From Leptobrachium leishanense (taxonomy: Eukaryota; Chordata; Amphibia; Anura; Megophryidae): a stretch of 64,000 nucleotides of DNA. Below, one piece after another: positions 10,607 to 24,064 of this stretch; within the stretch, counting starts at the first letter, position 1; each line of letters opens with the position of its first letter. The stretch lies in assembly GCA_009667805.1 (NCBI GenBank), contig CM019069.1, positions 49,062,153 to 49,126,152 of the forward strand, in the 5' to 3' direction. The notes below the pieces were generated by a model. It ran no database searches. It was not told the origin of the DNA and saw only the letters and a program-made list of their open reading frames with translations. The position numbers were made by a program, and so were the translations under genes.

Positions 10607-12082
10607 TAATATGTATATGGTTTTAATCGGGGAATGTTTTTTATTAACGTTGCACTGTAGACACCATAGTTATACAGATAAAGGATTTTAGCATTTATTT
10701 TGTGCCTATGATGGCCAGCTCAAATAAAATATTCTGTACCATGAAACCTTATTCTTTGTCATATGTCACATAATCATCCTGTGCTCGGCCACATTAAAAA
10801 GCCAGTCGTGCGTTCTCAGCTGTTTTACTTGTAGTACAAAGAGAGCATAATTGTGCCGTATTGTCACAGAGACGCTCAGTGTTGCGTTCTGAATGACACT
10901 GATGATTAATATGTGAATAGGGCCTGCAACGATCATTTGCAGATGGTGCAAATTGATTGAATATTCTTCTAGTTCATTGAGATATTTAGCAGATCTGGGA
11001 GGTGGAAGACGACAAGATGTACAGATGGAATGGTTTTTGTAAAGAGCAAATTTGTGGCCGAGTTCTAAAAATTGGAGTTCTAAAAAAACAAACATGGATA
11101 CCAGTGCAGTCCTCCAATCGACTGCTCCGTTTTGGCATGTATCAGAGCATTGCTCTTTCCAAATACACACCAATAATTGTTACGCCTACTCATGTACTGT
11201 AATGGAGTAGAAAAAGAGAAGCCGGAATCTGGCAACGTGCCTGTGTCAGAAAATACATGACCTTCAGCTGCCTGAACACATCTTGGTTCTGTCCAGCATT
11301 CTGAGATGCTCTAACCAACTTCAGTTATGAAGATTCAGAAGGACGATTCTTAAAACCCAAGAACAAAGTTAAGACCAGTATATAGAAGAATAATTAACAT
11401 TTCAAAATTAAACTATCATTAACTGCAAGCAATCATTTTAGAATTTTATTTATTTTACAAAAAAGCCTAAAGTAGCCTTTCTGGGAATTTAATGGAGCTG
11501 GCAAGATTTTCTAAAATAAGAATTCCATTTGGGCCTCTTATTTCCCCAATTATAGAGAGGTAGGATATCGAAAAATTGTGAAAAATAAATCAATTTCAGA
11601 CACTAAAAGCAACAGAAATAGACAGTCCCCAAAAAATGAGCACCATAGAAAGATAATGTATAGATGGGCGTTTTGCAGCCTCTTCAATAAGTGGAACAGT
11701 ATAGTATATATTACCAAAAAAATGATACAACATACAAATCACCAGGGAATCGCCATGAATGCACAATAATACATCCCAGTGATTCAGTGGTGTCTCAGAG
11801 TGAATAGTAGTGCAGCATGACCATTATACTCCACAGCAAAATATTATGGTGAATTGTGTTCCAATAATAGAAGAAATATGTGGTATAAAAAGAACTTTTT
11901 CAACACCGTGTCGCTCGTGTACACAAATATAAATAATCTTATATGTTTAAAGCTTTGTCATTGTGTACTTAAGTTGCACCAAAAGGATACCCTCAAAACA
12001 CATAGAACAAGACAATAAAAAAAGTGTATAAAAAAAATAATTTGAATTTCACAAACTTAAAAATGTCCTACACTATGGTATA
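10607..12082. other. Intron sequence, no gene seen
   Basis: The minus-strand ORF at 10766-11173 (135 codons) has no recognisable family, no splice context and no codon bias I can see. No transposon termini were recognised. Confidence 0.45.
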
Positions 12083-12760
12083 GGGCACTTTCGCCTGCTC
12101 TGAGCTAAAACCGGAACGCTAAGGGGAAAAATCAGTATTCATTAATTTCCCCTTTGCGTCCTTGTTTCCTCAGAAAATTGCGGGGGAGGTGCCAAGTCCG
12201 GCAGCCTGCCCCTTAGCGACCGCTAAGCTCACGGATGCTGGGGGGCAGCGCTACAGTGCCGTCCCCAGCATCCCCTCCATGGCTTCTATAGGACTCCATG
12301 GAGTAACGTGCTGCCGGGTCACATGACTGGCAGGATCTCACCTCTCGCGAGATCCTGCTGGTCGGCAGAGTGATCACGGAGGGAGACAGGGAACTTTCTT
12401 CCCCCAGTCTCCCTCTGCTCCCGGCAGCCAGAAGCAGCAGATCGGCCGCTGTTTTTTTTTTTGAGCTGCAGGTAACGGATTCTGAAGCAGCGCAATCCGT
12501 TACCTACACCTCTGAGCTGGTGGTAACTTTTTCGTTAGGACCAAGTGTTCCTAACGCTAGTTAATCTGTGCTTGCACTTTGCGCTCCCCATGTTAGGTAT
12601 AGGGAGCGCAAATACAGTAAACTCGCGCTACAAATCGCTAGCTAACAAGCGCTAACGTTTTTTTAACCCATTAGCAATTCAAAGGCGATGTGAGTGCAGC
12701 GCTAAGACCTCGTTTAAGCTAGCGCTAACACTAACGCTAGTGTTAGCTTGAAGGAGGTGA
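12083..12760. mobile_element. Dispersed non-coding element (GGGCACTTTCGC family), copy 1
   Basis: The stretch from AGGGCACTTTCGCCTGC through TTTCCCCTTTGCGTCC and GCCGTCCCCAGCATCCCCTC matches 40601-41688 segment by segment. It has CpG-rich and GCTAGCGC-rich parts and ends near AAGGAGGTGA. No transposase is encoded and the class is not resolved. Confidence 0.7.
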
Positions 12761-12763
12761 TCA

Positions 12764-13150
12764 ATGGGTTTTTTCTTCCCTGATGGCACAGCCGGTATAT
12801 TCCAAGATGGCAATGCCAGGATTCAATGGGCTCAAATTGTGCGAGAGTGGTTCAGGGAGCATGATACATCATTTTCACACATGGATTGTCCAGACCTTAA
12901 TCCCATTGAGAATCTTTGGGATAATGTGCTGGAGAAGACTTTACGCAGCGCTGCGACTCTCCCATCATCAGTACAAGATCTTGGCCACAAATTAATGCGA
13001 CTCTGGATGGAAATAAATGATGTGACATTGCAAGAGCTTATCGAAACGATGCCACGGCGAATGCGTGATGTAATGACAGTAAAAGGCGTTCTCACAGCAA
13101 ATATTGGAGTGTGTGACTTTTTTTGGTCAGGCGGTCTATAACCCGCAATG
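12764..13150 (+). pseudogene. 5'-truncated Tc1-like transposase, C-terminal part
   Basis: A 125-codon frame encodes the catalytic C-terminal region of a Tc1/mariner transposase: FQDGNARI (the D of the second catalytic site), then [17 protein letters not shown] with the final acidic residue of the DD34E triad, then [15 protein letters not shown]. The first catalytic Asp and the DNA-binding N-terminus are missing. DCPDLNP is shorter than the usual DWPxxSPDLNP, implying a small in-frame loss. It cannot be functional. Confidence 0.88.
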
Positions 13151-13538
13151 TAGGAAATTCTTGATTTTAATAATCTGTGTTACTCATTGATAAAACCACA
13201 CAAAGTCTTGCAGAGAGAGATCACATGCAGCTCCTAAGAACATGCTGTGAAAGTCATGCCCCTAGCCAGGCAACTCGGCCTATCCTTTCACACTGCATTT
13301 CTGTGTATCCTATGTCCAGCCCTACCCGTCCAGTCTGTCCACAGTATCCAGCCTCATCTACTTTGTATTTGTTTATGCTTAGTCCCTATATTTTATATTC
13401 CTATAAACCCTTGTGTTCACCCCTGCTCCGCTCTCCGCGACACTACATACTGAGTTGACCTGGTACACACCCAATGCCGCATTACAGGAATGATACATCA
13501 CAATGTACAGTTTTTGAATGAAGATATCACCCTCTTAC
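13151..13538. other. Intron sequence
   Basis: A pyrimidine-rich tract (13300-13440) precedes exon i at some distance. Nothing else was recognised. Confidence 0.4.
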
Positions 13539-13721
13539 CTCGTGAAATCGAATAATATTAATAACCCAAGCACAGAGGCCTGCAGCTGCAGAAGATTTTG
13601 TTCGGACAAATTCGGGGTTAAACTCGGGATCTTTCAGATAGTCGTCTTTTATGGCTTTAACCGTTATGTCTGGAATGTGCTCTTTATCAAAGTGTACTAG
13701 ATTTTGAAGGAATTCATCCAC
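13539..13721 (-). CDS. DNAH9/11: Dynein heavy chain exon i: microtubule-binding domain, second part
   Basis: This 183-nt, 61-codon exon begins [20 protein letters not shown], continues [20 protein letters not shown] and ends [14 protein letters not shown]. The DPEFNP and AAAGLCxWVxNI motifs are hallmark microtubule-binding-domain helices. The acceptor is CTCTAG, the donor GTAAGAGG, and both ends are phase 0. Confidence 0.96.
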
Positions 13722-14140
13722 CTAGAGGGAAGCACATGCAAAAATAGTGCCTTATAATTAACCCTTTAAAGGAATAACGATCTGGTCAAAGAAACACCGG
13801 TTTTGGTTATATACAAATTTGGCACAATGCAGCTTTATTATTGCACTTCGATCCCAAACTCTCTTCCATTTATATACCCTGCAACTTTGGGGATTCCATT
13901 CACATTAACAAGACCGCGAGCACAGAAATGTCACCTCTTAGTTGTGTTTTGATCTGTGGAATTTCAAGCCCACCATGCTGCCTTACATACCTAACAATTT
14001 TTTTTATATTTCTTTAGAGAAATATTATGTAGGACTTTCATGTCCATCCTCTACCATTCTCCAAAACTCTTCAAATAATAACATAAATTTACAAAACAAA
14101 AACAATGTCATTATGTGAGAAGCCATAGTGAGAACATGTA

Positions 14141-14768
14141 GGGCCCTATTACATTCTTCGCGCACAATTGTGCGTGCGCAAAAACGCATTACCGCGAGGG
14201 GCATAACCCATTGCGCTGAACATCGTATCACGATGTTCGCACACAAAATGCGCGTTAACGTCTAACGCGAGTGACCCTGCGCGAACCCTTTGCGAGTGCA
14301 ATTTAGTGCGCGCATCCGATACTTAACATTGTGGGCGCAAATGCGTTTATTACAATCTTAGCGTAAAATTTAACGCACAGCGTTTGCGAGCATAATTTGA
14401 ACGTCTTTGAAAAGCTGGTGGTAACGGCAAAATGGAACAACCTGACCGTACCAAACTGCGGATTCATAACGGAGAACGTCGATGCGCACGTCTTTTTACT
14501 AGATCTGTCAAAAATGACAGCCACTACCTTGTCTTCCGTCAGAACGTACGTCTGTTGTGCGCAGTCCGCACAAAATGACGGACTCGCGTTATAAATTACA
14601 TTGCGCTCACTGATTTCTGCACGTAACAGTACTTTGCGCACATTTTTGCGCGTCGGTTTTACGAGCGCAATTTCCCGACGGATGAAAAAATGCGCGAGGA
14701 ATGTAATTCCAGCGGTGATTTTCATGCATTAACGTTTAACACTTCGTGCAAAAAAACACGCGTTTAGC
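14141..14768. mobile_element. CpG-rich MITE (GGGCCCTATTACATTC family), copy 1, right end lost
   Basis: It starts GGGCCCTATTACATTCTTCG and runs in parallel with 24065-24742, sharing AACCTGACCGTACCAAACTG and TCAAAAATGACRGCCACTAC. It stops after CACGCGTTTAGCG without the terminal inverse. The 140-codon minus ORF inside is a by-product of the low stop content. Confidence 0.85.
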
Positions 14769-14809
14769 GTTAGTGATTAGTAGAAATGTAGTTTGCCCGT
14801 GGTGATTAG

Positions 14810-14945
14810 TAGAAATGGATAAAAAAAAAGGAAGTTTCTGTCCTGTGTTATGGGAAAGTTACTAATCCAGGCTCCCGGATCAATCAATGAGCCTGGATTA
14901 GTAATTTTCCCATAATAGAGGACAGAAACTTCATTTTTTATCCAT
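14810..14945. repeat. Foldback palindrome (about 136 bp)
   Basis: GTTTCTGTCCTGTGTTATGG with ACTAATCCAGGCTC is mirrored by GAGCCTGGATTAGTAATTTT with CCATAATAGAGGACAGAAAC; the loop is about 15 bp. Confidence 0.88.
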
Positions 14946-15196
14946 TTGCTGCATATCGGAGAGTTGGAACCACCTCCTGGCAGTGTGTCAGTGTTTTTAC
15001 AAAAAAGTTGAGTATATCTTTGTTTCACCAAATTTTGTTGTTGTATAGGGATTAGTGGAAGATGCTGCCAAACGTGTAGCAATGGTCACCATACTTATAC
15101 ATGAAATGGTTGTTCACAATCAGCATATGATAATCTCTAACCTCGCGACTGTGGGGTAGAGGTATTCTGTAAAAAAGAAAACCTAAACCCTAATGT

Positions 15197-15416
15197 GGTT
15201 ATTCAAAAAGTGTTGGTGTCTGTCGGTGTTAAAACACCATTGAAGAATCGTCATTGTTGCACTGGCGCCAAACACTGGTGTTTCTGCAAAAGAGTTATCC
15301 AAACAGACTCAAAATAAGCTTCTCATGCGGCTGCTCGGATTTTAATGTTTTTTTTAAAGTGCCGGCATTTGTCACCATTGTAACATTGGCAAACACCGGC
15401 GCTTTCTGAATAACCC
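15197..15416. mobile_element. Foldback MITE, GGTTATTCA terminus, second copy
   Basis: The left GGTTATTCAAAAAGTGTTGG and the right GCAAACACCGGCGCTTTCTG plus AATAACCC are inverted ends, as at 7025-7229. The centre is diverged. Confidence 0.78.
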
Positions 15417-15667
15417 TTCTAAGAATCTATAGAACCACACCTGGGGAAAACCAGAGCTAAAGAAAACAGGGGAGAGCAGCAGAAAGGGACCAGTGAACCA
15501 GCAGGCAGGTGACTTGGTTGCTATGTCCCCCCCCCCTTAATATTCCCTTTAGGTAAACTCTAGAACTTGAACAGCAAAAGTCACTGTACAATAGAAAAAA
15601 AAATTATTAAAAAGAGAAGCCCTGAATTTCATTCATTTCCTACAAACTCATGTGTATGATTTCTTAC

Positions 15668-15811
15668 CTTACTCATTAATACTTTTGCCGCTTTCCAGCT
15701 CCTGTCTTTTGGGATTTTCCCGTTTGGTGACAAAAGGACAAGTACCGCGGCGGTCACATTAGTGACAGCAGCTGGCGGGTTGGGAAACGTTCTTAATTCT
15801 GTAAGATTTAA
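15668..15811 (-). CDS. DNAH9/11: Dynein heavy chain exon h: microtubule-binding domain, first part
   Basis: This 144-nt, 48-codon exon begins [20 protein letters not shown] and contains [18 protein letters not shown]. The LTEL...PxPP and DRSWKAAK motifs belong to the globular microtubule-binding domain at the stalk tip. The start at CTAG|TTA was chosen over a later internal AG because it alone keeps the conserved NLTEL motif and phase 0. The donor is GTAAGAA. Confidence 0.95.
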
Positions 15812-16112
15812 CTAGAGATGGGAGTAAAAATAATACATTTTATAGATAATTTGCTGCATCAGAGGACAGAAAAGTGATGGAAGAAAGTGATAAATAGGAG
15901 GAATCTGTTAAAGGGGAGAAAGTGAAGGGTTTTTTCTGTGTGTATTGTTGATATGTGTAACGACCACTTAGCAAATACAAACATGATCTATGTGAATATA
16001 TGCTGTATATGTTAATCTGTATATTTGTATTTTGTTTTTTAATATATTGCATTTATTACTTTGTATTTCTGTAACAACTGTAACATTTCAATGTTCTTGA
16101 ACCCAGGACATA

Positions 16113-17733
<1,621 letters not shown>

Positions 17734-17735
17734 TA

Positions 17736-17802
17736 CTTGAAAACGAGAGAAATCTCAATGTATCCTTCCTGGTTAAATACTTTATAAATAAATGTGGAAT
17801 AA
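17736..17802 (+). repeat. SINE 3' tail fragment
   Basis: ACTTGAAAACGAGAGAAATC then TCAATGTATCCTTCCTGGTT and TTTATAAATAAA recurs at 19203-19262 and 34569-34640. It is a shared dispersed tail. Confidence 0.75.
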
Positions 17803-18117
17803 AGATAGATTTGCATTTAATTCGGAGCCGGCTTCCATGTTTTATTTTTTATGTCCGTGTGTTGTGGGATTGGTGGTCCCACATGGAAGCAGTGGCTCGG
17901 ATTAGTAAAGTCTGTTGAGCCCGTGTTATGATTTTTGGAATACTCTATGTGAGAATACTGATAATCTCAGTTCTGGGCACTGAGAAACCTATAAAATGTA
18001 GTATGAAGAAGACCCTGATTAGACATTCACAATATAGCTTCTAGTACAAAGACAATAGGATGTTTATTGCTGAAGCAATAAGAGATCCTCTACATGCAGG
18101 AATAGGATGGCTGTTAC

Positions 18118-18231
18118 CCGGTTTAGGGTGTTCAAGGCTGCGTTTGCTGCTTGAAGGGCAGGTTCTGCTTTAGCCAGATCGGCTGCAGATTCCCACTGCT
18201 GTTTGGTTATCTCTGCCTGAATAGAAGCAAT
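18118..18231 (-). CDS. DNAH9/11: Dynein heavy chain exon g: distal CC1
   Basis: This 114-nt, 38-codon exon begins IASIQAEITKQQWESAADLA and then has KAEPALQAANAALNTLNR. The LxKAEPAL...A.AALNTLN motif is invariant in this dynein class and sits at the tip end of CC1. The acceptor is TTTACAG, the donor GTAACA, and both ends are phase 0. Confidence 0.95.
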
Positions 18232-19019
18232 CTGTAAATACAAGAGAATGAAAGAGAACATTATATATGTATAATAGAGCATTTATATTTAATGATTACA
18301 TTTCATAATAAACATTATTACAACAATAAAAACAACAAGCAAAGAGAAAAGCCCCACCAGGGTCCACGTAAGTCAGAGTGTCTAAATTACCTTAATGCTG
18401 CGTGCTAGGCAGGAAAAAGCAACGCGCCCCAAGGTAGGTTAAGTAATTTTTATTATTTTATTACAGTATAAACTATTTCTGTTCAATATATAAGTATATA
18501 TAAACACGCACACTTATGAGAAGAAAACAGAAAGCTTTTCAGTGTTTTGCTGAAATAAAGACATTTTGGTTTTTCGACTTAGAATTTGGCTCGATGCATG
18601 AAATTTACCGATTTTTTTTTTTTAACCGCAATCTGCCCATCTTTCTGTTCGGCCGATTTAATGAAGGGTAAACCAGGATTTCAATAACCCGACACAATAT
18701 CAGCTCAATTCGGCACTCGCACCTCTACCTAGTGGAAATTTCACCTATTAATGATTCAATTCAGTTTTATTGGTGAAATTCGAAACTATATCAAGTGCTG
18801 AAAGAGGGTTGGTAAATGGTTCTCCTGGCAGGGAAACAGAGAAACTTACACGGAAACCCTCAATGAATGTTTCTTTGGTGTCCTCTGCTGTAAAACGCTA
18901 ACTTGTGCAACTCTCCATACTTTCCTAAAAACTCTACAAGGGAATAACGTGATTGGCGAGCAGACACTACCATTGTGGATATGAAGGGGTCACAGGCTAT
19001 GTACTTATGAACACTTTTA
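18232..19019. other. Intron sequence
   Basis: AT-rich intron. A GAATAACCCG-type fragment near 18690 may be a worn piece of the GGTTATTCA family. Confidence 0.4.
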
Positions 19020-19262
19020 ATTTTCTTTTAGAAAGTATTTTACCAGGAACAACACATTGAGATTTCTCTCATTTTCAAGTATGTGGGTGGAGTACAGGTA
19101 ACATGCGTGGAGAGAGCCTGTGGAGACATGGGTTCGATCCCGACGAGCACCTCTCCAGTAAGTGTCCTTGGGCAAGACACCTAACGGTACATACTCCCCA
19201 CCCAGGACATACTTGAAAACGAGAGAAATCTCAATGTATCCTTCCTGGTAAAATCCTTTCAC
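19020..19262 (+). mobile_element. tRNA-derived SINE-like unit with inverted tails
   Basis: The body contains a pol III B-box-like GGTTCGATCCC (19131-19141) and TGTCCTTGGGCAAGACACC. It ends with the ACTTGAAAACGAGAG tail (19203-19262), and an inverted copy of the same tail lies at 19027-19082, so the whole unit folds back. Confidence 0.7.
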
Positions 19263-19284
19263 AAAAGAAAAAAAAATGTCCAGG

Positions 19285-19420
19285 GTGTGGTAGGCAAGTA
19301 TGTAGCATTATGTGTCTTGCCCAAGGACACTTCCTGGAGAGGTGCTCTTGCTGGGAATCAAACCTGGGTCTCCACGGTTATAGAGCAGTGATGTTACCTC
19401 TACCCCGTCCAGGCAGTACC
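19285..19420 (-). mobile_element. tRNA-derived SINE-like body, opposite orientation
   Basis: GTGTCTTGCCCAAGGACACT and GCTGGGAATCAAACCTGGGT are the reverse complement of the SINE body just upstream; AATCAAACC is the inverted B box. Confidence 0.7.
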
Positions 19421-19670
19421 ACGCCATCCAAATGAGGATAGAAAGATGAGGTTTTCGGTCTATACAACCTTAATTGTACCAATGATAAGGTCATAGAGAC
19501 AGAAACGTTGCCTTTTTATTCTCCGTTTAAATAAAGTCTTCATCACTGTGTTCCGTCCGTGTATACAGCCTCCTCACCAAATTTGCGCATGCATCGGGCT
19601 TGGCAGCGCCTGCTGGGGGAGTCCTGCATCGTCGTGTAGACTACTGTAGCGACTGACCTATAATTGAGCT

Positions 19671-21178
19671 CAGTGGTGTAACTAGAAACCTGAGGGCCCC
19701 GGTGCAAGAATCCACGAAGGGCCCCCCCCCCCAAAAAAACTATGTATTTTCACTTATTTTTCACTGCAAAATAAAACAAAGATAGTATTGCCTAGGGATA
19801 CACCGATACCACTTTTTTAAGACCGAGTATGAGTACCGATACTTTTTAAAAGTACTCACCGATACCGAGTACCGATACTTTTCTTTAATGTCATGTGACG
19901 CTTTCCAATAAGAACAGACCATATAAAAATGCCCCCAGCTCACATGTATATCTCCCCCCCCGATATATATATTTATACTGCCCCAGCTCATGGAAATGCC
20001 CCAGCTCACACATGGATTTGCCCCAGCTCATGGATATGCCCCAGCTCACACATGGATATTGCCCCCCAGATTATGGATTTGCCCCCCAGCTCACACATGG
20101 TTATGCCCCCCCAGCTCACACATGGTTATGCCCCCCCAGCTCACACATGTTTATGCCCCCCAGCTCATGGATATGCCCCCCAGCTCACACATGGTTATGC
20201 CCCCCAACTCATGGATATGCCCCCCAGCTCACACATGGTTATGCCCCCCAGCTCATGGATATGCCCCCCAGCTCTCACATGGGTATGCCCCCCAGCTCAT
20301 GGATATGCCCCCCAGCTCATGGATATGCCCCCCAGCTCATGGATATGCCCCCCAGCTCTCTCATGGATATGCTCCCCCAGCTCATGGATATGCCCCCCAG
20401 CTCATGGATATGCCCCCCAGCTCATGGATATGCCCCCCAGCTCTCTCATGGATATGCCCCCCAGCTCTCTCATGGATATGCCCCCCCAGCTCATGGATAT
20501 GCCCCCCCAGCTCTCTCATGGATATGCCCCCCAGCTCATGGATATGCCCCCCAGCTCATGGATATGCCCCCCCAGCTCTCTCATGGATATGCCCCCCCAG
20601 CTCATGGATATGCCCCCCAGCTCTCTCATGGATATGCCCCCCCAGCTCATGGATATGCCCCCCCAGCTCTCTCATGGATTTGCCCCCCAGCTCTCACATG
20701 GATATGCCCCCCCAGCTCTCTCATGGATATGCCCCCCCAGCTCTCTCATGGATTTGCCCCCCAGCTCTCACATGGGTATGCCCCCCAGCTCATGGATATA
20801 AGGGCCCCCCAGGCCCCAGCTCATGGGTATAAGGGCCCCCAGCTCTTACTTACCTCTGCTGGCCCCGGGCAGGCTCCGCCGGCGTTCTTTTCTTATCCTT
20901 GGCAAGCGGCCACTGGAAACATGCGTCTTGGCCGCTCGCCGGAAACCACCTGATCAGCGCGAGGTCTCGTGCGCTGGTCAGGTGGTTTCTCTCCCACGTG
21001 AGCGGCCAAGCTGCATGTCAGTGGCCGCTCGCAGGGAGAGGGACAGCCAGCGCGCGGCTCCCAGATTCCGGCGCTGATTGCCGGAATCTGGCGGGCGGCG
21101 CTGGGCCCCCTTCTAGTGGCAGAATGCCAGGGCCCGGTCGCAACTGCGACCGCTGCGACCCTGGTACTTCCGCCACTG
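19671..21178 (-). mobile_element. Non-autonomous hAT element with internal minisatellite, copy 2
   Basis: A perfect 8-bp duplication ATTGAGCT flanks it (19663-19670, 21179-21186). The left end CAGTGGTGTAACTAGAAACC and the right end, read inverted, CAGTGGCGGAAGTACCAGGG match copy 1 at 9781-10598 in the opposite orientation. Shared unique sequence includes CAGATTCCGGCGCTGATTGC and CACCTGATCAGCGC. No transposase is present. ORFs of 280-352 codons come from the satellite. Confidence 0.95.
19925..20850. repeat. Minisatellite, 18 and 22-24 bp units, inside hAT copy 2
   Basis: More than 40 units of ATGCCCCCCAGCTCATGGAT and longer forms with CTCTCTCATGG or CTCACACATGG. The stretch preceding it (about 19793-19900) includes a worn GATACCGAGTACCGATACTT duplication. 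Confidence 0.95.
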
Positions 21179-21186
21179 ATTGAGCT

Positions 21187-23120
21187 GGTATTGGGCGGCT
21201 GCAAATCTATAAACGGTTTGCACCAAATTTAGATTTTCACCCTGACCAGAGTAGGGGTCTGTATACAGTTTAGAACCAATGGCCATGTATGTACATACTT
21301 AGAAAAGGAAATGTTACATTAGGTTATAGATTTATTTTGCAATATTGAATGTTGTATTGGTTCAACTTGCCCGTTTAAAAAGATTATTTTTCAAACAATA
21401 TAATAGATACACATCAGATTGTCAAAACGGATTAACACCTTCAATATGTAATTTCTCATTACGTTCAAATTTATCTACAAAGAGTGTGTGTGGACGAGCG
21501 TATCGGAATTTAACCACTGATTAATTCAGGCCTCTCTTAGTAACCTTTACCAATAAATATAAAACGTAGAACTAGTTGCATTTGAAAGACAGCATACTCT
21601 TGTTTACGTGCTGAATAGAATTAAGAAAACATAACAATCAAGACCACATACCTCCAAATTATACCGTGCGTCCACTAAGGCATTTGCACAAGGTCGTGTC
21701 CACCAGCATGAAACGTCTGCTGATGCTAGACCTCTACAACAACAACTTCACAAATTGCATTCTTTTTTTAAACCAACTTAGGCAACAAGCATTTAATTCA
21801 ATAAATCCATCCTCAAATGACCCATTTGATCACAGTCACTATTACACAAGGATTATGGGAGGGGAAACTATATTCTCACAAAATGATTGATAACATCATT
21901 ATTTAGACAAATTGCCTGCTTTGCTCCTATACTTGACTTGACCCACCCCTCTGCACTTGTTTATAGCTAATATCAATACAATATGTTACTCCATATACTT
22001 GTGCCATTTAAGCTTGAGTGAATCCTGATACTGTGTTACAGGGATGGCACCCCAGATGTTTTTTTCAGACCTTTTTTTCATGTCCACGAATGCTGGCAAC
22101 GTTTACGACTGGGGTGCCAAGGTTAGCCATAGCTGCCCTAGTAGATGTTGTTTGTGGATGGACTGTTGGCATATACATTTCTCGTACCAATATTGGAATT
22201 TTGTAGCCAATTTAAGGAGAAGGATCACTTATAGGATCTCCTGAATCAATTGAAATAAATATTTACCACTGACGGAAGAAGAGAGTGACAGCCACCTATA
22301 ACCTTCAATAATCTAAGTAGGGTAAAGCAATGGCAAAAATTTGAGAACAAATTTGTTAAAAAGTGCATATTTCTGCATCACTTGTACATCATACTTCAAT
22401 ACGCTTTGCTCCAACGTGACTTGTCGCTGTTGATGTCTCGGTCTGCTCCTATGTGTCTAATGAAACGTCACTTGCCTTCAAATAGTTTTAGCGCTACATT
22501 GAATTTTACAGTTTGATTTAATTTTTCTTTTGCACTCAACCCAGGGTTAATTGGCTTATGACGCATACTTTCTGCATGTACAAAAATTTTCAAATAATGT
22601 GGCCACTGGAGTGCTCATTTGATGTGAGGGACAGGTGGATACGTTAGAATGGATCCAAAGAGAAAAAGATGAGAGTTTTCTTCTGTAACACAGCTAAGGA
22701 ATGTAATCCTCCATATAACAACAATGTATGAGCGAAGAGAAACTTACAGATGTCCTGTAGCTAGAGTAATTAGTTCACTATGGAAACCAATGATAGGTCT
22801 TAAACGATAACTCCGTATCAAGCACTTTGCCTCAATACTGCTCTTCAAACCATAAAATCTCATGTTTATATTCATTATATAAAAGCAAAGCTGTTAAGTT
22901 ATACAATATCAATAAAACTATTGTTGCCAGTGAGTGCACTCTAAAGATCTCTTGGATGTTATCCTACCTGAAAAAAGCCCTCTTGCTTAAAAAGTTGGAT
23001 CCAACATAGTACTTCATGACTGTAACACAGAACATGGACATGGCAGCGTTTGTGGAGGGCTGTGGGTGGGGAATTAGTCTTCATTCACCATGAAACCTCT
23101 TTCTTTCCAATTAGATAGAA
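21187..23120. other. Intron sequence with one worn MITE fragment
   Basis: At 22035-22135 GGCACCCCAGATGTTTTTTT and GGGGTGCCAAGGTTAGCCAT are partial inverted ends of the MITE family seen at 60705-60814. Otherwise no exon or repeat was recognised. Confidence 0.5.
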
Positions 23121-23288
23121 CAGTGGCTCCCAACCCTGGTCCTCAAGTACCCCTAACAGGCCAGGTTTTAAGGATTACCTTGGAGAAATGCAGACGGAGT
23201 CCTGCAGTCACTGGTCACCCATGCTGTGCTTCACATATCTGGCAAACTTGGCCTGTTATGGGTGATTGGGGTTAGGGTTGAGAACTGG
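23121..23288. mobile_element. hAT-type MITE fragment (CCCAACCCTGGTCCTCA family), copy 1
   Basis: CAGTGGCTCCCAACCCTGGT then CCTAACAGGCCAGGTTTTAA; the far end is GGGTTGAGAACTGGG. Related copies are at 31055-31238 and 40347-40531, in mixed internal orientation. Confidence 0.75.
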
Positions 23289-23420
23289 GGTAGAAGACTA
23301 AGGGCTTCATGGAAAACAAAACAAAAAAAAAAGAGGTGTGGTATGATTTGTCATCATAGAAGCTCTGTTGAGAACTCATGTCACCTATTTTGTCTGCTAC
23401 TTCTGAACCCACATCCATAC

Positions 23421-23567
23421 CTTACGTTCTTCAGCATCTGCAGTGGTCTTCTCTTGGTTCAGTTTCTCAGTTTGTTGTCCTATTTTGACAATAAGGGCCT
23501 CGGTGTCACTGTTCCTCTGATGAAGTTCGACTTCTTGAATGGCAAGTTTTGACTTCAAGTCTTCCAC
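23421..23567 (-). CDS. DNAH9/11: Dynein heavy chain exon f: stalk helix CC1
   Basis: This 147-nt, 49-codon exon begins [19 protein letters not shown] and ends TTADAEERK. It is highly charged with heptad spacing of Leu, Ile and Val, as expected for CC1 of the microtubule-binding stalk. The acceptor is ATCTAG, the donor GTATGG, and both ends are phase 0. Confidence 0.93.
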
Positions 23568-24064
23568 CTAGATGATGACAACAGAGACCCGACTAATTAA
23601 GTTTAAAAGACAAAATTTCAATTATATTAAAGTCATTTAACTTACAGACTAAACCTTGCCATGGGCTTTTTTTCACAAATAAGTGTAATTATTTTGTTCC
23701 CCTAGAGGACATGCAATTATCTCTACGTATTTATATAAATATAAAAAAAAAATACTAGCTTGGAGGCAACAAAAAAAAAGTTAATTTTCTGGCTGCTGAT
23801 TTTCATATACAAGGTTTATTCGCTTTATTATAATAATTATATTAGAATAATTTTACCTTTAGCATCAAAAATCAATTCCTCAAGCTCCTACAGTTAAAGA
23901 ATAGTTTTAAAGCATACAAATACACACACACAGTCACACACACATGCATAATTGAGCTAGAATATATACTCAGGGACAGGTTCAGTGCATCGGTGTGATA
24001 ACGGAGCTAATTATTTATGTGTTATCAATGAGTCTATTACATTGATTAGACCAACAAACATACA

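Noticed and set aside
10766..11173. 135-codon minus-strand frame with a Cys-containing C-rich start
   Set aside because: No recognisable domain or family, and codon pattern not distinguishable from intron; kept as intron.
14303..14725. 140-codon minus-strand frame
   Set aside because: Inside a non-coding CpG-rich MITE; the second copy at 24065 does not preserve the frame.
19895..20953. 352-codon Pro/His-rich repeat protein
   Set aside because: Same reason: satellite inside hAT copy 2, with equally long frames in the other two registers.
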